This document shows positions 51,709 to 60,930 of a stretch of DNA of 64,000 nucleotides, piece by piece. The translations under genes and the position numbers were made by a program. This DNA is from Planctomycetota bacterium (GTDB lineage: Bacteria; Planctomycetota; UBA1135; GCA-002686595): NCBI GenBank assembly GCA_016220085.1, contig JACRIN010000004.1, forward strand, positions 62,001 through 126,000, in the 5' to 3' direction. Numbering within the stretch: position 1 is the stretch's first letter; every line of letters begins with the position of its first letter. Below the pieces are notes generated by a model. It did no database searches, was not told where the DNA came from, and worked only from the letters and a program-made list of their open reading frames with translations.

Positions 51709-52956
51709 TCAGCCTTCGTCGCCGCCGCGGCGTGCCTCGCCCTTCAAGAGCTCGCGCAGCACCGAGGTCGCGTACGCGCCCGAGTCGAGAGCGAACGCGA
51801 GCTCGAAGAAGTCGCCCGCGTCGTCGCGGCCGGGTTGCGTGGCGAGTTCGGCGATGCGAAAGCGCAGCGGGCGGCGGCCGCCGGCCGGCTGCAGCGGGCC
51901 GCGCTGGTCGAAGCTCGCGCGCTCGACGCCCGCCTCCGCGAGCACCGCGGCCTCGAGCGTCGCCGGCTCGCCCGACGGCTCGGTCATCCGGGGCCCGTAG
52001 AGCGGGCCGGTCGGCGAGATCTCGAAGCGCTCGGCGCGCGGCGCCTCGGCGGCGACGTCCTCGACGCGGAACACCGCGCCGCCGGGGTACTTCCATGCGA
52101 GATCGCCGGTGAGCACTTGGTCGAACGTGGCGAGCCGCTTCGCGAGCAGCGCGTTGAAAAGCCACGACTGCCACGCCGACACGAAGAACTGTTGCATGCG
52201 CCGATCGACGGCGAACAGCGAGCGACGTGCGTCGCCCTTCTTCTTGGACATCGCGTTCGCGAGCCGGATCGGGTCGCGGAACGAGCCCGGCCAGGCGCGC
52301 GCGCTCGCCTCGTACTCGCCGCGCGCGAAGAGCTCGCGCGCCTTGAGCACCGCGCCGCGGTCGACCGGCCGCGGATCGCCGGCGATCAACGCGACCGCAC
52401 GATCGGCGTCGCCGCCGAGCAGCGCCTTGCCGATCTCCCACCCGTCGCCGCGCGCGCCGAAGCGTTGCTCGCCAAAATAGTTCGGCACGCCGCGGCGCGC
52501 GAGCGTCGCGAGCAGGCTCTCGACATCGCCAAAGCGCGCGCGCTCGACGCCGCGCAAGCGCAGACGGAAGCGATTGCCATAGAGGTGGCCGAGCTTGAGC
52601 TTGTTCTTGTGGCGCGCGACCGACAGGACGCTGAACGACTCGTCGCCGAGCGCTTGCACGCGCTCCGGGTCCACGTGCTCCACCGAAAAAGTCTGCCGCG
52701 TGACGCCTTGCGCGTCCTTGAGGCCCGCGTAGCCGATGTCGCGCGGCCCGACGCCGAGGGCTCGCGCGAAGCGCCGCGCGGCTTCGGCCGTGGTGATCCC
52801 GCGCTTTTCGATCCGCGCGTAGACGTGCGTGCCTTCGCCGCAGGGCTCGTAAGCAGGGAGCTCGTCGACGACGAAATCCTCCGGCCGCGTCTTGTAGACG
52901 CCGTGGATCGGCGGGACATCGGCGGTGAGGTACGGAAGCTCGCGCGAGTCGTCCAT
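51709..52956 (-). CDS. truD: tRNA pseudouridine(13) synthase TruD
   Basis: Makes pseudouridine 13 in tRNA-Glu in the cytoplasm. 415 residues, somewhat longer than E. coli TruD (349). The N-terminal catalytic part has the TruD pattern VDELPAYEPCGEGTHVYARI and catalytic D81 in GYAGLKDAQGVTRQ. The insertion domain (VPNYFGEQRFG, then MQQFFVSAWQSWLFN) is conserved. ATG at 52956 was chosen where homology begins; upstream in-frame codons belong to an unrelated gap. No clear partner gene is near. Confidence 0.93.
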   Translation of the reverse strand: MDDSRELPYLTADVPPIHGVYKTRPEDFVVDELPAYEPCGEGTHVYARIEKRGITTAEAARRFARALGVGPRDIGYAGLKDAQGVTRQTFSVEHVDPERVQALGDESFSVLSVARHKNKLKLGHLYGNRFRLRLRGVERARFGDVESLLATLARRGVPNYFGEQRFGARGDGWEIGKALLGGDADRAVALIAGDPRPVDRGAVLKARELFARGEYEASARAWPGSFRDPIRLANAMSKKKGDARRSLFAVDRRMQQFFVSAWQSWLFNALLAKRLATFDQVLTGDLAWKYPGGAVFRVEDVAAEAPRAERFEISPTGPLYGPRMTEPSGEPATLEAAVLAEAGVERASFDQRGPLQPAGGRRPLRFRIAELATQPGRDDAGDFFELAFALDSGAYATSVLRELLKGEARRGGDEG

Positions 52957-53558
52957 GGGAGCCGCGCAGTCTAGCAGTGGTCCGACGCAGCCGGGCGCGC
53001 CGGCGAGGCCACGCGCGCGCGTGGAGACACTCCCGCTCACCGCTGTGCCAAGACGGAGCGGAAGGCGCGCCAATCGAGGAGTTCGCCGACGCTCCAGTGA
53101 AAGCCGTCGAGGCCGAGCTTCAGCGCCGGCAGGTCGAGCGGCTCGCGGTGGAGGCTCGCGCGGATGAAGGTGCGGTGGCAACTCCAGAGGTGAGAGGCAG
53201 TCTCCCTCGACGACCCGCGGACTCTGCTGCGGCACGAGCACACGCTCGACGACGACGGACGCGCGCTGCGCGAATCCGACGGCCTCGGCGCGAGGGCGGT
53301 CATCGCTCGGAGACGGCGACGCTCCAGAAACGAAGGCGGCCGGCACGGCGCGAACGCGCGTGGACCGGCCGTCGAACGAAAGCACCGCGGGTCGAAGCAG
53401 TTCGGAATCGCAATCCGCCCGTCCCCCTGACGTCGCAGGATCCGCAACCGAGGCGCTTCGACCGCGCGGCGATTGAAAGTCAGTTTAGGAAGCGCGCGCG
53501 ACCTCCGCAGCTCGTCGAACTACGTACGTGAACGGGGAACTAGTGCGATCCTGTTGGC
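52957..53558. other. Gap with possible decayed gene
   Basis: 602 bases between truD and the PAP2 lipoprotein gene. On the minus strand, two frames look coding by codon choice but are offset (see the pseudogene entry). The last 150 bases (53400-53558) hold nothing I can name. Confidence 0.4.
53037..53385 (-). pseudogene. Possible frameshifted gene remnant
   Basis: A minus-strand frame from GTG 53385 to about 53200 has a coding-like sequence (AEAVGFAQRASVVVERVLVP, then SPRVVEGD). Then the coding signal seems to move by one base to another frame ending at the TGA at 53037 (FIRASLHREPLDLPALKLGL, then DGFHWSVGELLDW). Third positions are almost all G/C in each part but not in the other frame. Together they would form about 115 residues of an unknown protein interrupted by a frameshift. 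This rests on codon patterns only. Confidence 0.3.
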
Positions 53559-54338
53559 TCAGAACGTGATCGCGAGCGTCAAGCCGAGCGCGTCGCCGTC
53601 GGTGTAAGGCCAGAGCGCGACAAACGAGCGCTCGCGCGGCCGGTAGAGCGCGTCGGTCGCTTGCGGATCGCCATAGTGCGCGTCGAAGACCCAGTTGGTC
53701 AGGAAGATGCCGAGCGCGGCGCCCGCGACGACGTCGGACGCGTAGTGGCGGTTGCCTTCCATGCGCGTCAACGCGACGTACGTCGCCGGCGCGAACGCGA
53801 GATAGCCCCAACTCGAATCCCAGCGCTCGTCGACCCAGCGCGCGAGCAGCGTCGCGCCCGAGGTCGCGAGCGAGGTGTGACCGGACGGGAACGAGTCGCT
53901 CGTTTGCGGCGAATCCGGTCGCGAGCGCTGCGTCGCGAACTTGATCGCGTGCGTCGCCGCGGTGGTCGCGAGCAAGCTCTCCGCCGCGACTTCGAAAAAG
54001 CGGCCCTCATCGCCCTGCCACCACTCGACGCCGCCGATCGCGAGCGCGAAACCGCCGATCGCCGGCGAGACCACGTCGCCGCCGAGCGTGATGCCGCCGG
54101 TCAGGTAGTGCTGGTCGCGCGAGTCGTCCTGGAGCTCGCTGTCGAAGCCCAATGCGAGCGGCAGCGCGCCCGCGAGCACCGTCGGCGGCAGCCATTCGTT
54201 GGTGTGGCGGCCCTGCTGCGCGAGCGCGCCGGACCACGGCTCGCCGCGCCAGTGCGCGGCGTCGAACGGACCGGGGCGCGAGCTCGAACACGCCGCGCCG
54301 AGCAGCGCGAGCGCGAGCGCGCCGAGCCCGCGCGGCAC
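53559..54338 (-). CDS. PAP2-family phosphatase, lipoprotein
   Basis: A 259-residue acid phosphatase-like enzyme of the PAP2 superfamily with a lipoprotein signal (LGALALALLGAAC, lipobox GAAC about residue 17). The three phosphatase motifs are present: K-x6-RP as KFATQRSRP, PSGH as SFPSGHTSLATSG, and the R-x5-H-x3-D type as RMEGNRHYASDVVAG. GTG at 54338 was chosen at the signal; the frame is open upstream into a 15-bp array with no homology. Probably acts on a lipid phosphate in the periplasm. It follows hutU on the same strand. Confidence 0.85.
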   Translation of the reverse strand: MPRGLGALALALLGAACSSSRPGPFDAAHWRGEPWSGALAQQGRHTNEWLPPTVLAGALPLALGFDSELQDDSRDQHYLTGGITLGGDVVSPAIGGFALAIGGVEWWQGDEGRFFEVAAESLLATTAATHAIKFATQRSRPDSPQTSDSFPSGHTSLATSGATLLARWVDERWDSSWGYLAFAPATYVALTRMEGNRHYASDVVAGAALGIFLTNWVFDAHYGDPQATDALYRPRERSFVALWPYTDGDALGLTLAITF

Positions 54339-54354
54339 GCGGCGCGCGCACGCG

Positions 54355-54444
54355 CTGGAACGGCAGTCATTGGAACGGGACGCGGCGGAACGGCACGCGG
54401 CGGACGTACGCGCGTCGGACGTCCACGCATCGAGCGCCCGCGCG
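54355..54444. repeat. 15-bp tandem array, six copies
   Basis: Six 15-bp units (CTGGAACGGCAGTCA, TTGGAACGGGACGCG, GCGGAACGGCACGCG, GCGGACGTACGCGCG, TCGGACGTCCACGCA, TCGAGCGCCCGCGCG) fill the gap between the hutU stop (54454) and the PAP2 gene start (54338). Period, copy number and location match the array at 27092-27181, though the sequence differs. Confidence 0.85.
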
Positions 54445-54453
54445 ACACGGGGT

Positions 54454-56154
54454 TCACCGCGCCATCGGCACGTCGACTCCGCGCTGGCGCGCGCACGCGA
54501 TCGCTTCGTCGTATCCGGCATCGACGTGACGGATCACGCCCATTCCCGGATCGTTGGTCAATACTCTTTCGAGCGCTTCCGCCGCCTCCGGCGTGCCGTC
54601 GGCGACGGTCACCTGTCCGGCGTGCAGGCTGTAGCCGATGCCGACGCCGCCGCCGTGGTGGAAGCTCACCCACGACGCGCCGCTCGCGATGTTGACCATG
54701 CAATTGAGCAACGGCCAGTCGGCTACCGCGTCGGTGCCGTCCTTCATCGCCTCGGTCTCGCGGTTCGGGCTCGCGACCGAGCCGCAATCGAGGTGATCGC
54801 GGCCGATCACGATCGGCGCCCCGAGGCGTCCGCTCTTCACCGCCGCGTTGAATGCAAGCCCCGCCTTCGCGCGCTCGCCGTACCCGAGCCAGCAGATGCG
54901 CGCAGGCAACCCTTGGAACTGGACGCGCTCGCCGGCCATCCGGATCCAGCGCGCGAGCGACGCTTTCTCGGGGAAGAGCTCGAGGATGATGCGATCGGTC
55001 TCGGCGATGTCCGCCGGATCGCCGGACAGCGCGACCCACCGGAACGGGCCCAGCCCTTCGCAGAAGAGCGGACGGATGTACTTCGGCACGAAGCCCTCGA
55101 AATCGAAGGCGTTCGAGAGCCCGGCGGCCTTCGCGTGGCCGCGCAGGTTGTTGCCGTAGTCGAACGTGTCGGCGCCGCGGCGCTGGAGTTCGATCATCAG
55201 GCCGCAGTGCTCGACCATCGTCGCGAGCGAGCGCTTCTCGTACGCCTTCGGATCGGTGCGACGGAGCTCGAGCGCCTGCTCGAGCGTCAAGCGCGACGGA
55301 ATGTAGCCGCCGAGCGGATCGTGCGCGCTGGTCTGGTCGGTCAGGATGTCCGGCGTCACCTTGCGCGCGATCAACCGACCGAGCAGCTCGACCGCGTTGC
55401 ACGGCACGCCGATCGACCTCGCGACGCCTTGCGACTTCCATTCGAGCGCCTGGTCGATCGCGCGATCGACGTCGTCGATGCAGACGTCGAGGTAGCGCGT
55501 GTCGAGGCGCTTCCGGATGCGCGAGCGATCGATGTCCGCGGCCAGGAAGGTCGCGTTGTTCATCGTCGCGGCGAGCGGCTGCGCGCCTCCCATGCCGCCC
55601 AGTCCGGCGGTGACCACCAACCGCCCGCGCAGATCGCCGCCGAAGTGGCGAGTGGCGCTCGCGGCGAACGTCTCGTACGTGCCCTGGAGGATCCCCTGCG
55701 TGCCGATGTAGATCCACGAGCCCGCGGTCATCTGCCCGTACATCATCAGGCCGCGCGCCTCGAGCTCGCGGAAGTGCTCCCACGTCGCCCACTTGCCGAC
55801 CAGGTTCGAGTTCGCGATCAGCACCCGCGGCGCGCGCGTGCTCGTCCGGAACACGCCGACCGGCTTGCCCGACTGCACGAGCAGCGTCTCGTCCGGCTCG
55901 AGCCGCCGCAGCGCCGCGACGATCGCGCGGAACGAATCCCAGTCGCGCGCGGCCTTGCCGCTGCCGCCGTAGACGACCAGGTTCGCCGCGTCCTCGGCGA
56001 CGTCGGGATCGAGGTTGTTCATCAGCATCCGCATCGCGGCCTCGGCCGCCCAGCTCTTGCAGACCCGGGTCGCTCCGCGCGGTGCGCGTTGCGGTCCGAT
56101 CGGGATGTCCTGGTTCGTGACGAAAGCGTTCGATGCTGACGTGTGCGTGGTCAT
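54454..56154 (-). CDS. hutU: Urocanate hydratase
   Basis: Second step of histidine degradation: urocanate to imidazolonepropionate, using tightly bound NAD+. The 566-residue length fits. Conserved blocks are present: [20 protein letters not shown] near the start, [20 protein letters not shown], the NAD site [28 protein letters not shown], and the C-terminal [22 protein letters not shown] at 56154. hutH lies 4.4 kb away on the same strand, separated by an oppositely oriented membrane gene, so the pathway is not in one operon; hutI and hutG were not seen. Confidence 0.97.
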   Translation of the reverse strand: MTTHTSASNAFVTNQDIPIGPQRAPRGATRVCKSWAAEAAMRMLMNNLDPDVAEDAANLVVYGGSGKAARDWDSFRAIVAALRRLEPDETLLVQSGKPVGVFRTSTRAPRVLIANSNLVGKWATWEHFRELEARGLMMYGQMTAGSWIYIGTQGILQGTYETFAASATRHFGGDLRGRLVVTAGLGGMGGAQPLAATMNNATFLAADIDRSRIRKRLDTRYLDVCIDDVDRAIDQALEWKSQGVARSIGVPCNAVELLGRLIARKVTPDILTDQTSAHDPLGGYIPSRLTLEQALELRRTDPKAYEKRSLATMVEHCGLMIELQRRGADTFDYGNNLRGHAKAAGLSNAFDFEGFVPKYIRPLFCEGLGPFRWVALSGDPADIAETDRIILELFPEKASLARWIRMAGERVQFQGLPARICWLGYGERAKAGLAFNAAVKSGRLGAPIVIGRDHLDCGSVASPNRETEAMKDGTDAVADWPLLNCMVNIASGASWVSFHHGGGVGIGYSLHAGQVTVADGTPEAAEALERVLTNDPGMGVIRHVDAGYDEAIACARQRGVDVPMAR

Positions 56155-56271
56155 GGTGGCCGGCGTTGTAAGAACGACAAGCGCGAGCCGCCCAGTCTAA
56201 ATCATCGGGCGGTAACGAGTCTCGCTTCCAACCGGAACGAGCCCGCGTATCGTGGCGGGCCCGAACTCTCG

Positions 56272-58272
56272 ATGCCGCAGGTCACGCCGCTTCGCCCCCG
56301 CCTCCATCTCGCCGCTTGGATCGTGGTTCCGCCGCTCGTCTTCGCGGCGGTCTTGCGAGCGACCCTCCATGCGCGGTTCACCGACGAAGCCGCGTCCGGT
56401 GCGATGCTGAGCGAGCTCGGGATCGGCGTCGGAGTCGATGCGTTGGTCGCGCTCGCGCTGTCGGCGCCCGTGCTCGCGCTCGTTTTCGGATTGCCGATGC
56501 GCTTCCTCGCGCGCGCTTGGATCCGCGGAGCGCTCTTCGCGGCGTTCTACTCCGCGCTGGTGTTCCACGGCTTCGTCGAGCTCTTCTTCTTCGAGGAGTT
56601 CAAGGCGCGCTTCAACCACATCGCGCTCGACTACGTGCTCTATCCCGGCGAGGTCGTCGGCAACATCTGGCAGAGCTACGACGTGCCGCTGTACGGGGGA
56701 CTTTCGCTCGCGACCGGTTCGCTGGTCGCAGGCGCGATGCTGTCCGCGACCCGCGGGCTCTCGCTCGCGCCGCTGCCGGCGCGCCGTCGCCTCTCGGCGA
56801 GCCTCGGCGCGCTCGCGCTCGGCGCCGTCGCGGTGCTCGTGCTCGTCCGCGCGCCGCTCTCGTTCGCGAGCGACCGTCTGCAGAACGAGATCACGACCAA
56901 CGGAACGCTGCAGCTCGTCCGCGCGTTCTTCACCGGCGCGCTGGAGTACGACAACTACTACCTGACGTTGCCGCGCGACGATGCACGCCGCCGCGCCGCC
57001 GCGATCCTCGGCTTCGAGCCTCCAACCGACGCCGAGCTCGCGCTGCCGAAGGGCGAGTTCTCGCCGCGCCGCGCCGCGAACACGAGCGTCGGACCGCAGC
57101 GCGACTGGGACGTGCTCGTCGTCCTCGAGGAGAGCCTCGGCTCGGACTTCGTCGGCGCGCTCGGCGCGGAGAAGACGTGCACACCGGAGCTCGACCGCTG
57201 GACGAACGACGGGCTGCTGCTGACGCACCTGCTCGCCAACGGGAACCGCACGGTGCGCGGGCTCGAGGGCGTGCTCGCCGGGTTCGTGCCGCTGCCGGGC
57301 GACGCGATCGTCAAGCGCACGAAGAGCGAGGACGTCGCGACGCTCGCGCGCTTCTTCGTCGATCGCGGTTGGACGACCGAGTTCTACTACGGCGGCCGGG
57401 CTCTCTTCGACGGCATGCGGCCGTTCATGCTCGCCAACGGCTGGCAGCGCTTCGTCGAGCAGCCCGACTTCCCCGACGACGTGTTCACCACCGCGTGGGG
57501 CGTCGCCGACCAGTACGTGTTCGACGCGCTGCTCGCGCGCCAACTCGAAGCGCAGAAGTCCGGCGAGCGCCTGTTCGCGACCCTGCTCAGCGTCTCGAAC
57601 CACAAGCCCTACGACATCCCCGAAGGCAATCCGTTCTACAAGAAGGGCAAGCAGAGCCGCGAGCGCGCGGTCAAGTACGCCGACTGGAGCGTCGGCCGCT
57701 ACCTCGACGCAGCGCGCGCCGCCGGCGTGCTCGACCACACGCTCGTGCTAATCGTCGGCGACCACGGCGCGCGTGTGTACGGCGCCGCGGACATCCCCGC
57801 GGGCAGCTACCGCATCCCCGCGCTCTTCGTCACGCCCGATCCGAAGACGCGCGGCGTGCGCATCGAGCGCCTTTGCTCGCAGATCGACCTCGCGCCGACG
57901 CTGCTCGGGCTCTGCGGCTACGCGACGCCGGCGCCGTTCCTCGGCGAAGACGTCCGCGCGCTCCCGGTCGACGGGGGTCGCGCGTTCGTCCACCACAACC
58001 GCGACATCGGAATCGTCACCGACGACGCGCTCGTGGTGCTCGGGCTGCAGAAGTCGGTGCACTACTACACGCGTCCGGCGCGCGACGTGCTCGAGTTCAC
58101 ACCGATCGAGTCCGCGCGCGCGTCGGAGCGACTGCGCGAGCTCGGCAAAGACGCCGCGGCGGTCTTCCAGCTCGCCGACGAGCTCTACGAAGGCCGCCGC
58201 TATCGATTGGAAGCTCCGCGCGCGGCGCGCCTGTTGGAAGCGTCGAGCCCGCGCCCGCAACCGCCGCGCTGA
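56272..58272 (+). CDS. OpgB/LtaS-type phosphoglycerol transferase (sulfatase fold)
   Basis: A 666-residue membrane enzyme with five N-terminal helices (about 15-33, 52-75, 86-107, 140-160, 178-196) and a periplasmic alkaline-phosphatase-fold domain (about 275-640). The catalytic threonine is T327 in NGNRTVRGLEG, the pattern of OpgB and related phosphoglycerol transferases. Metal ligands include E286/E287 (LVVLEES), the DHG motif VGDHGARVYG and H-H-N in AFVHHNRDIG. It probably transfers phosphoglycerol, or a similar head group, to a glycan. Its end faces a PAP2 phosphatase that could recycle lipid product (inference). Confidence 0.88.
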   Translation: MPQVTPLRPRLHLAAWIVVPPLVFAAVLRATLHARFTDEAASGAMLSELGIGVGVDALVALALSAPVLALVFGLPMRFLARAWIRGALFAAFYSALVFHGFVELFFFEEFKARFNHIALDYVLYPGEVVGNIWQSYDVPLYGGLSLATGSLVAGAMLSATRGLSLAPLPARRRLSASLGALALGAVAVLVLVRAPLSFASDRLQNEITTNGTLQLVRAFFTGALEYDNYYLTLPRDDARRRAAAILGFEPPTDAELALPKGEFSPRRAANTSVGPQRDWDVLVVLEESLGSDFVGALGAEKTCTPELDRWTNDGLLLTHLLANGNRTVRGLEGVLAGFVPLPGDAIVKRTKSEDVATLARFFVDRGWTTEFYYGGRALFDGMRPFMLANGWQRFVEQPDFPDDVFTTAWGVADQYVFDALLARQLEAQKSGERLFATLLSVSNHKPYDIPEGNPFYKKGKQSRERAVKYADWSVGRYLDAARAAGVLDHTLVLIVGDHGARVYGAADIPAGSYRIPALFVTPDPKTRGVRIERLCSQIDLAPTLLGLCGYATPAPFLGEDVRALPVDGGRAFVHHNRDIGIVTDDALVVLGLQKSVHYYTRPARDVLEFTPIESARASERLRELGKDAAAVFQLADELYEGRRYRLEAPRAARLLEASSPRPQPPR

Positions 58273-58273
58273 C

Positions 58274-59002
58274 TCAAGCGGCCCCCACCTCGCGAGCCCG
58301 GCGATCGTCGCGACGGCGCAAGAGGAGCTCGTAGAGCAAGAGGCAGATCGCCCACACGATCAGCGCCGTCCAGAGGTGGTGCGACACGAAGTGAGCGCCC
58401 TGCACCACGCGGCTGAAGCCCAGCACGTTGCCGTACACCAAGGCCGCGAGCCACGCCCAGCGCGCGCGCCTCGGTTGCGTGCGGAACCAGACGAAGTAGA
58501 GGCTCATCAACGCGAAGCCGCCGGACGCGTGGCCGCCGGGAAAGCAACCGCCGGGCTTCTCGCCCGGGATCGCCGGATCGAGCAGCTTGGTGTACGTCGC
58601 ATAGCCTCCGTACATCTCCAGGTCGTACGGGCAGTGCTTGAACGACGAGTGCTTGAGCGAGCCGATCAAGAACGGACCGAGCCCGACGCAAAGCGCCACG
58701 AACAGGAACGTCCAACGGTGCCGGCGCACGCGCTCGAACCAGAACGATGCGCCGAAGAGCACCAGCGAGCCGCCGCCGATCGCGATGATCGGGTACTTCG
58801 CGCCTTCGTGCAGGATCGCCTCGATCCAACGGTTGTAGCGCAGCGGGAACTTGTGCCGCTCGGTCGAGTAGAACCGGTCGGAGATCGCGAGGTCGAGATC
58901 CGTGAACTCGAAGACGCAGAAGACGAGCGCCGCGAGCCCGAAGAGCCACAGCGCCTGCCGACGGTAGAACCGGCCCGGCGAGAAAGGCCGCGTCGGCTCC
59001 AT
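58274..59002 (-). CDS. PAP2-family membrane phosphatase
   Basis: A 242-residue membrane phosphatase with about six helices. Motifs: K-rich first block (GSLKHSSFKHCPYD, atypical K-x-R), PSGH equivalent as FPGGHASGG (Gly for Ser), and the last block SRVVQGAHFVSHHLWTALI with the catalytic His. This form resembles lipid phosphatases of the LpxE/undecaprenyl pyrophosphatase type. The ATG overlaps the hutH stop by one base (TGATG), and it converges with the phosphoglycerol transferase, with one base between stops. Confidence 0.85.
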   Translation of the reverse strand: MEPTRPFSPGRFYRRQALWLFGLAALVFCVFEFTDLDLAISDRFYSTERHKFPLRYNRWIEAILHEGAKYPIIAIGGGSLVLFGASFWFERVRRHRWTFLFVALCVGLGPFLIGSLKHSSFKHCPYDLEMYGGYATYTKLLDPAIPGEKPGGCFPGGHASGGFALMSLYFVWFRTQPRRARWAWLAALVYGNVLGFSRVVQGAHFVSHHLWTALIVWAICLLLYELLLRRRDDRRAREVGAA

Positions 59003-60537
59003 CAGGCGGAGAGCGCGCCGGCGGCGGCTTCGACGCGCCGGACGAGCTCGCCGGAGACCAAGAGCTCGCGCGCCTTCTCGATGTCGGAGTGCAAGTAGCG
59101 ATCGCCGTCGAGCGTCGGCACGTGCGCGCGCAGGCATTCGAACGCCGCCTGGGCGCCGCGGCCGGCGCGAAGTTCGCAGTGGAAGTCGTGCGCCTGCGCG
59201 GCGCACAGCCACTCGATCGCGAGGATGTTCTCGACGTTCGCGCAGATCGCGCGGGCCTTGCGCGCCGCGGTGACGCCCATCGAGACGTGGTCCTCTTGGT
59301 TGGCGCTGGTCGGGATCGAGTCGACCGACGCGGGATGCGCGAGCGACTTGTTCTCGCTCGCGAGCGACGCCGCCGCGACCTGCGCGATCATCATCCCCGA
59401 GTGCAAGCCGGGCTTCTTGACCAGGAACGCGGGCAGGCGCGAGAGGTCGGGATTGACGAGCTGCTCGACGCGCCGCTCGGAGATGTTCGCGATCGAGCAG
59501 AACGCGAGCGCGAGGTAGTCGAGCGGCACGGAGATCGGCTGGCCGTGGAACTGGCCGGCGCTGACGACCTCGTCGGTGTCGGGGAAGATCAGCGGGTTGT
59601 CGGTGACGCTGTTCAGCTCGTGCGCGAAGACCGAGAGCACGTGCTCGAGCGCCGCCTTCCACGCACCGTGGACCTGCGGCACGCAGCGCAACGAGTAGGG
59701 ATCCTGCACGCGGTCGCAGTTCGCGTGGCTCTCGAGCACGCGGCTGTCCGCGAGGCAACGGCGCACGTTGTCGGCGACGCGCGCGTGGCTCGGATGACCC
59801 TTGAGCTCGGCGAACCGCGCGTCGAACGGCTTCACGGAGCCGAGCAGCGCCTCGATCGAGAGCGACGCGATCGCATCCGCCGCCTTCGACACGTTGACGG
59901 CGCGCAACAGCACGCCGACGCCGATCGCTTTCATCACCTCGGTGCCGTTGATCAGCGCGAGGCCTTCCTTCGCGCCGAGTTCGAGCGGGCTCTCGCCGAT
60001 CGAGCGCAACGCGTCGGCCGCCGGCATCCGCCGATCGCCGACCCACGCCTCGCCATATCCGAGGTACGCCGCCGCCATGTGCGCGAGCGGCGCGAGGTCG
60101 CCGGACGCGCCGACCGAGCCTTGTTGCGGCACCACCGGCACGAAACCCTTCGCGAAGAAGCGGACGAGCGCCTCGCACGTCGCGAGCTTGACGCCGGAAT
60201 GCCCGCGCAAGAGCCCGTTCAGGCGACAGACCTGCGCCGCGCGCACCTCGAAGCGCGGCATCGGCTCGCCGACGCCGCAGCAATGCGAGAGCACCAGGTT
60301 GCGCTGGAGCTCGACCAAGTCCTCCGCGGCGATCGCGACGCTCTTCAGCTTGCCGAACCCGGTGGTCAGGCCGTAGATGACGTCGCCGGCGGCGATGTGG
60401 CGCTCGACGAGCGCGCGCGCCCGCTCGACCGCGAGCGCGGCGGCGGGAGCGATCGAGAGCTCGACGGGCTCACCCGCGAAGATGGGCTCGAAAGCGGAGA
60501 GCGAGAGCGAACGACCATCCAGGACGAGAGACTTCAC
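59002..60537 (-). CDS. hutH: Histidine ammonia-lyase
   Basis: First step of histidine degradation: histidine to urocanate and ammonia. 511 residues, the usual length. The MIO prosthetic group forms from A144-S145-G146 in GSVGASGDLAPLAHM. The active-site Tyr is in IYGLTTGFG, and the later blocks NGTEVMKAIG, QDPYSLRCVPQVHGA and SVTDNPLIF are conserved. The start codon is GTG at 60537. Its TGA overlaps the ATG of the PAP2 phosphatase gene. Confidence 0.97.
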   Translation of the reverse strand: MKSLVLDGRSLSLSAFEPIFAGEPVELSIAPAAALAVERARALVERHIAAGDVIYGLTTGFGKLKSVAIAAEDLVELQRNLVLSHCCGVGEPMPRFEVRAAQVCRLNGLLRGHSGVKLATCEALVRFFAKGFVPVVPQQGSVGASGDLAPLAHMAAAYLGYGEAWVGDRRMPAADALRSIGESPLELGAKEGLALINGTEVMKAIGVGVLLRAVNVSKAADAIASLSIEALLGSVKPFDARFAELKGHPSHARVADNVRRCLADSRVLESHANCDRVQDPYSLRCVPQVHGAWKAALEHVLSVFAHELNSVTDNPLIFPDTDEVVSAGQFHGQPISVPLDYLALAFCSIANISERRVEQLVNPDLSRLPAFLVKKPGLHSGMMIAQVAAASLASENKSLAHPASVDSIPTSANQEDHVSMGVTAARKARAICANVENILAIEWLCAAQAHDFHCELRAGRGAQAAFECLRAHVPTLDGDRYLHSDIEKARELLVSGELVRRVEAAAGALSA

Positions 60538-60930
60538 GTGTGCGGCGACCTCTTGGGGCGCCGGATTGTAGCGGACGTTTGGAGTCGCACCGACGTACGG
60601 CGTCGCACCATTTCATCCCGGTTCCGCCGGAGCGCGCACACGTCGCCGTCGTGCTCGGCGAAAGCTGACGCACCGTGTCGCACCATCTCTTCTGGGATCC
60701 GCCGGGGCACGGTCAGGTCGCCGTCTGACGTACGGGGTGACGTACGGTGTCGCACCACCTCTTCCCGGTGCCACCGCAGCGTGCACGCGTCGCCGTCGTG
60801 CTCGGCGGAAGCTGACGGACGTACCGTGTCTCGCCGTTTCTTCCGGGATCCGCCGAGGCGCGCTCGGGTCGCCGTCGTGCTCGGCGGAACCGGGAAGAAG
60901 TGGTGCGACACCGTATGTCGACACCGTGTG
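60538..60930. other. 393-base repeat-filled gap between hutH and exported protein gene
   Basis: Apart from the 75-bp array and its inverted end copy, this gap holds a minus-strand open frame (60911-60534, 125 codons) whose TGA overlaps the hutH GTG. It encodes about 25-residue imperfect repeats, but codon use is poor at its end, so I do not call it as a gene. Confidence 0.55.
60592..60920. repeat. 75-bp tandem repeats with a terminal inverted copy
   Basis: Units start at 60592 (75 bp), 60667 (72 bp), 60739 (75 bp) and 60814 (last, longer). Each begins GACG[TGC]ACGG..GTCGCACCA, then a C-rich CTTC-CGG part, and includes a small hairpin TCGCCG-TCGTGCT-CGGCGA. The right end (60889-60919) is an inverted copy of the 60740-60770 segment: about 21 of 22 central bases pair, so a long hairpin is possible. 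Confidence 0.85.

Noticed and set aside
60534..60911. 125-codon minus-strand frame as a protein gene
   Set aside because: It is made of the DNA repeat itself, has rare codons at its end and no ribosome site; kept only as a finding.
60592..60920. 75-bp repeats as a CRISPR array or integron attC sites
   Set aside because: Whole units are repeated with no unique spacers, there are no cas or integrase genes, and no attC core sites.
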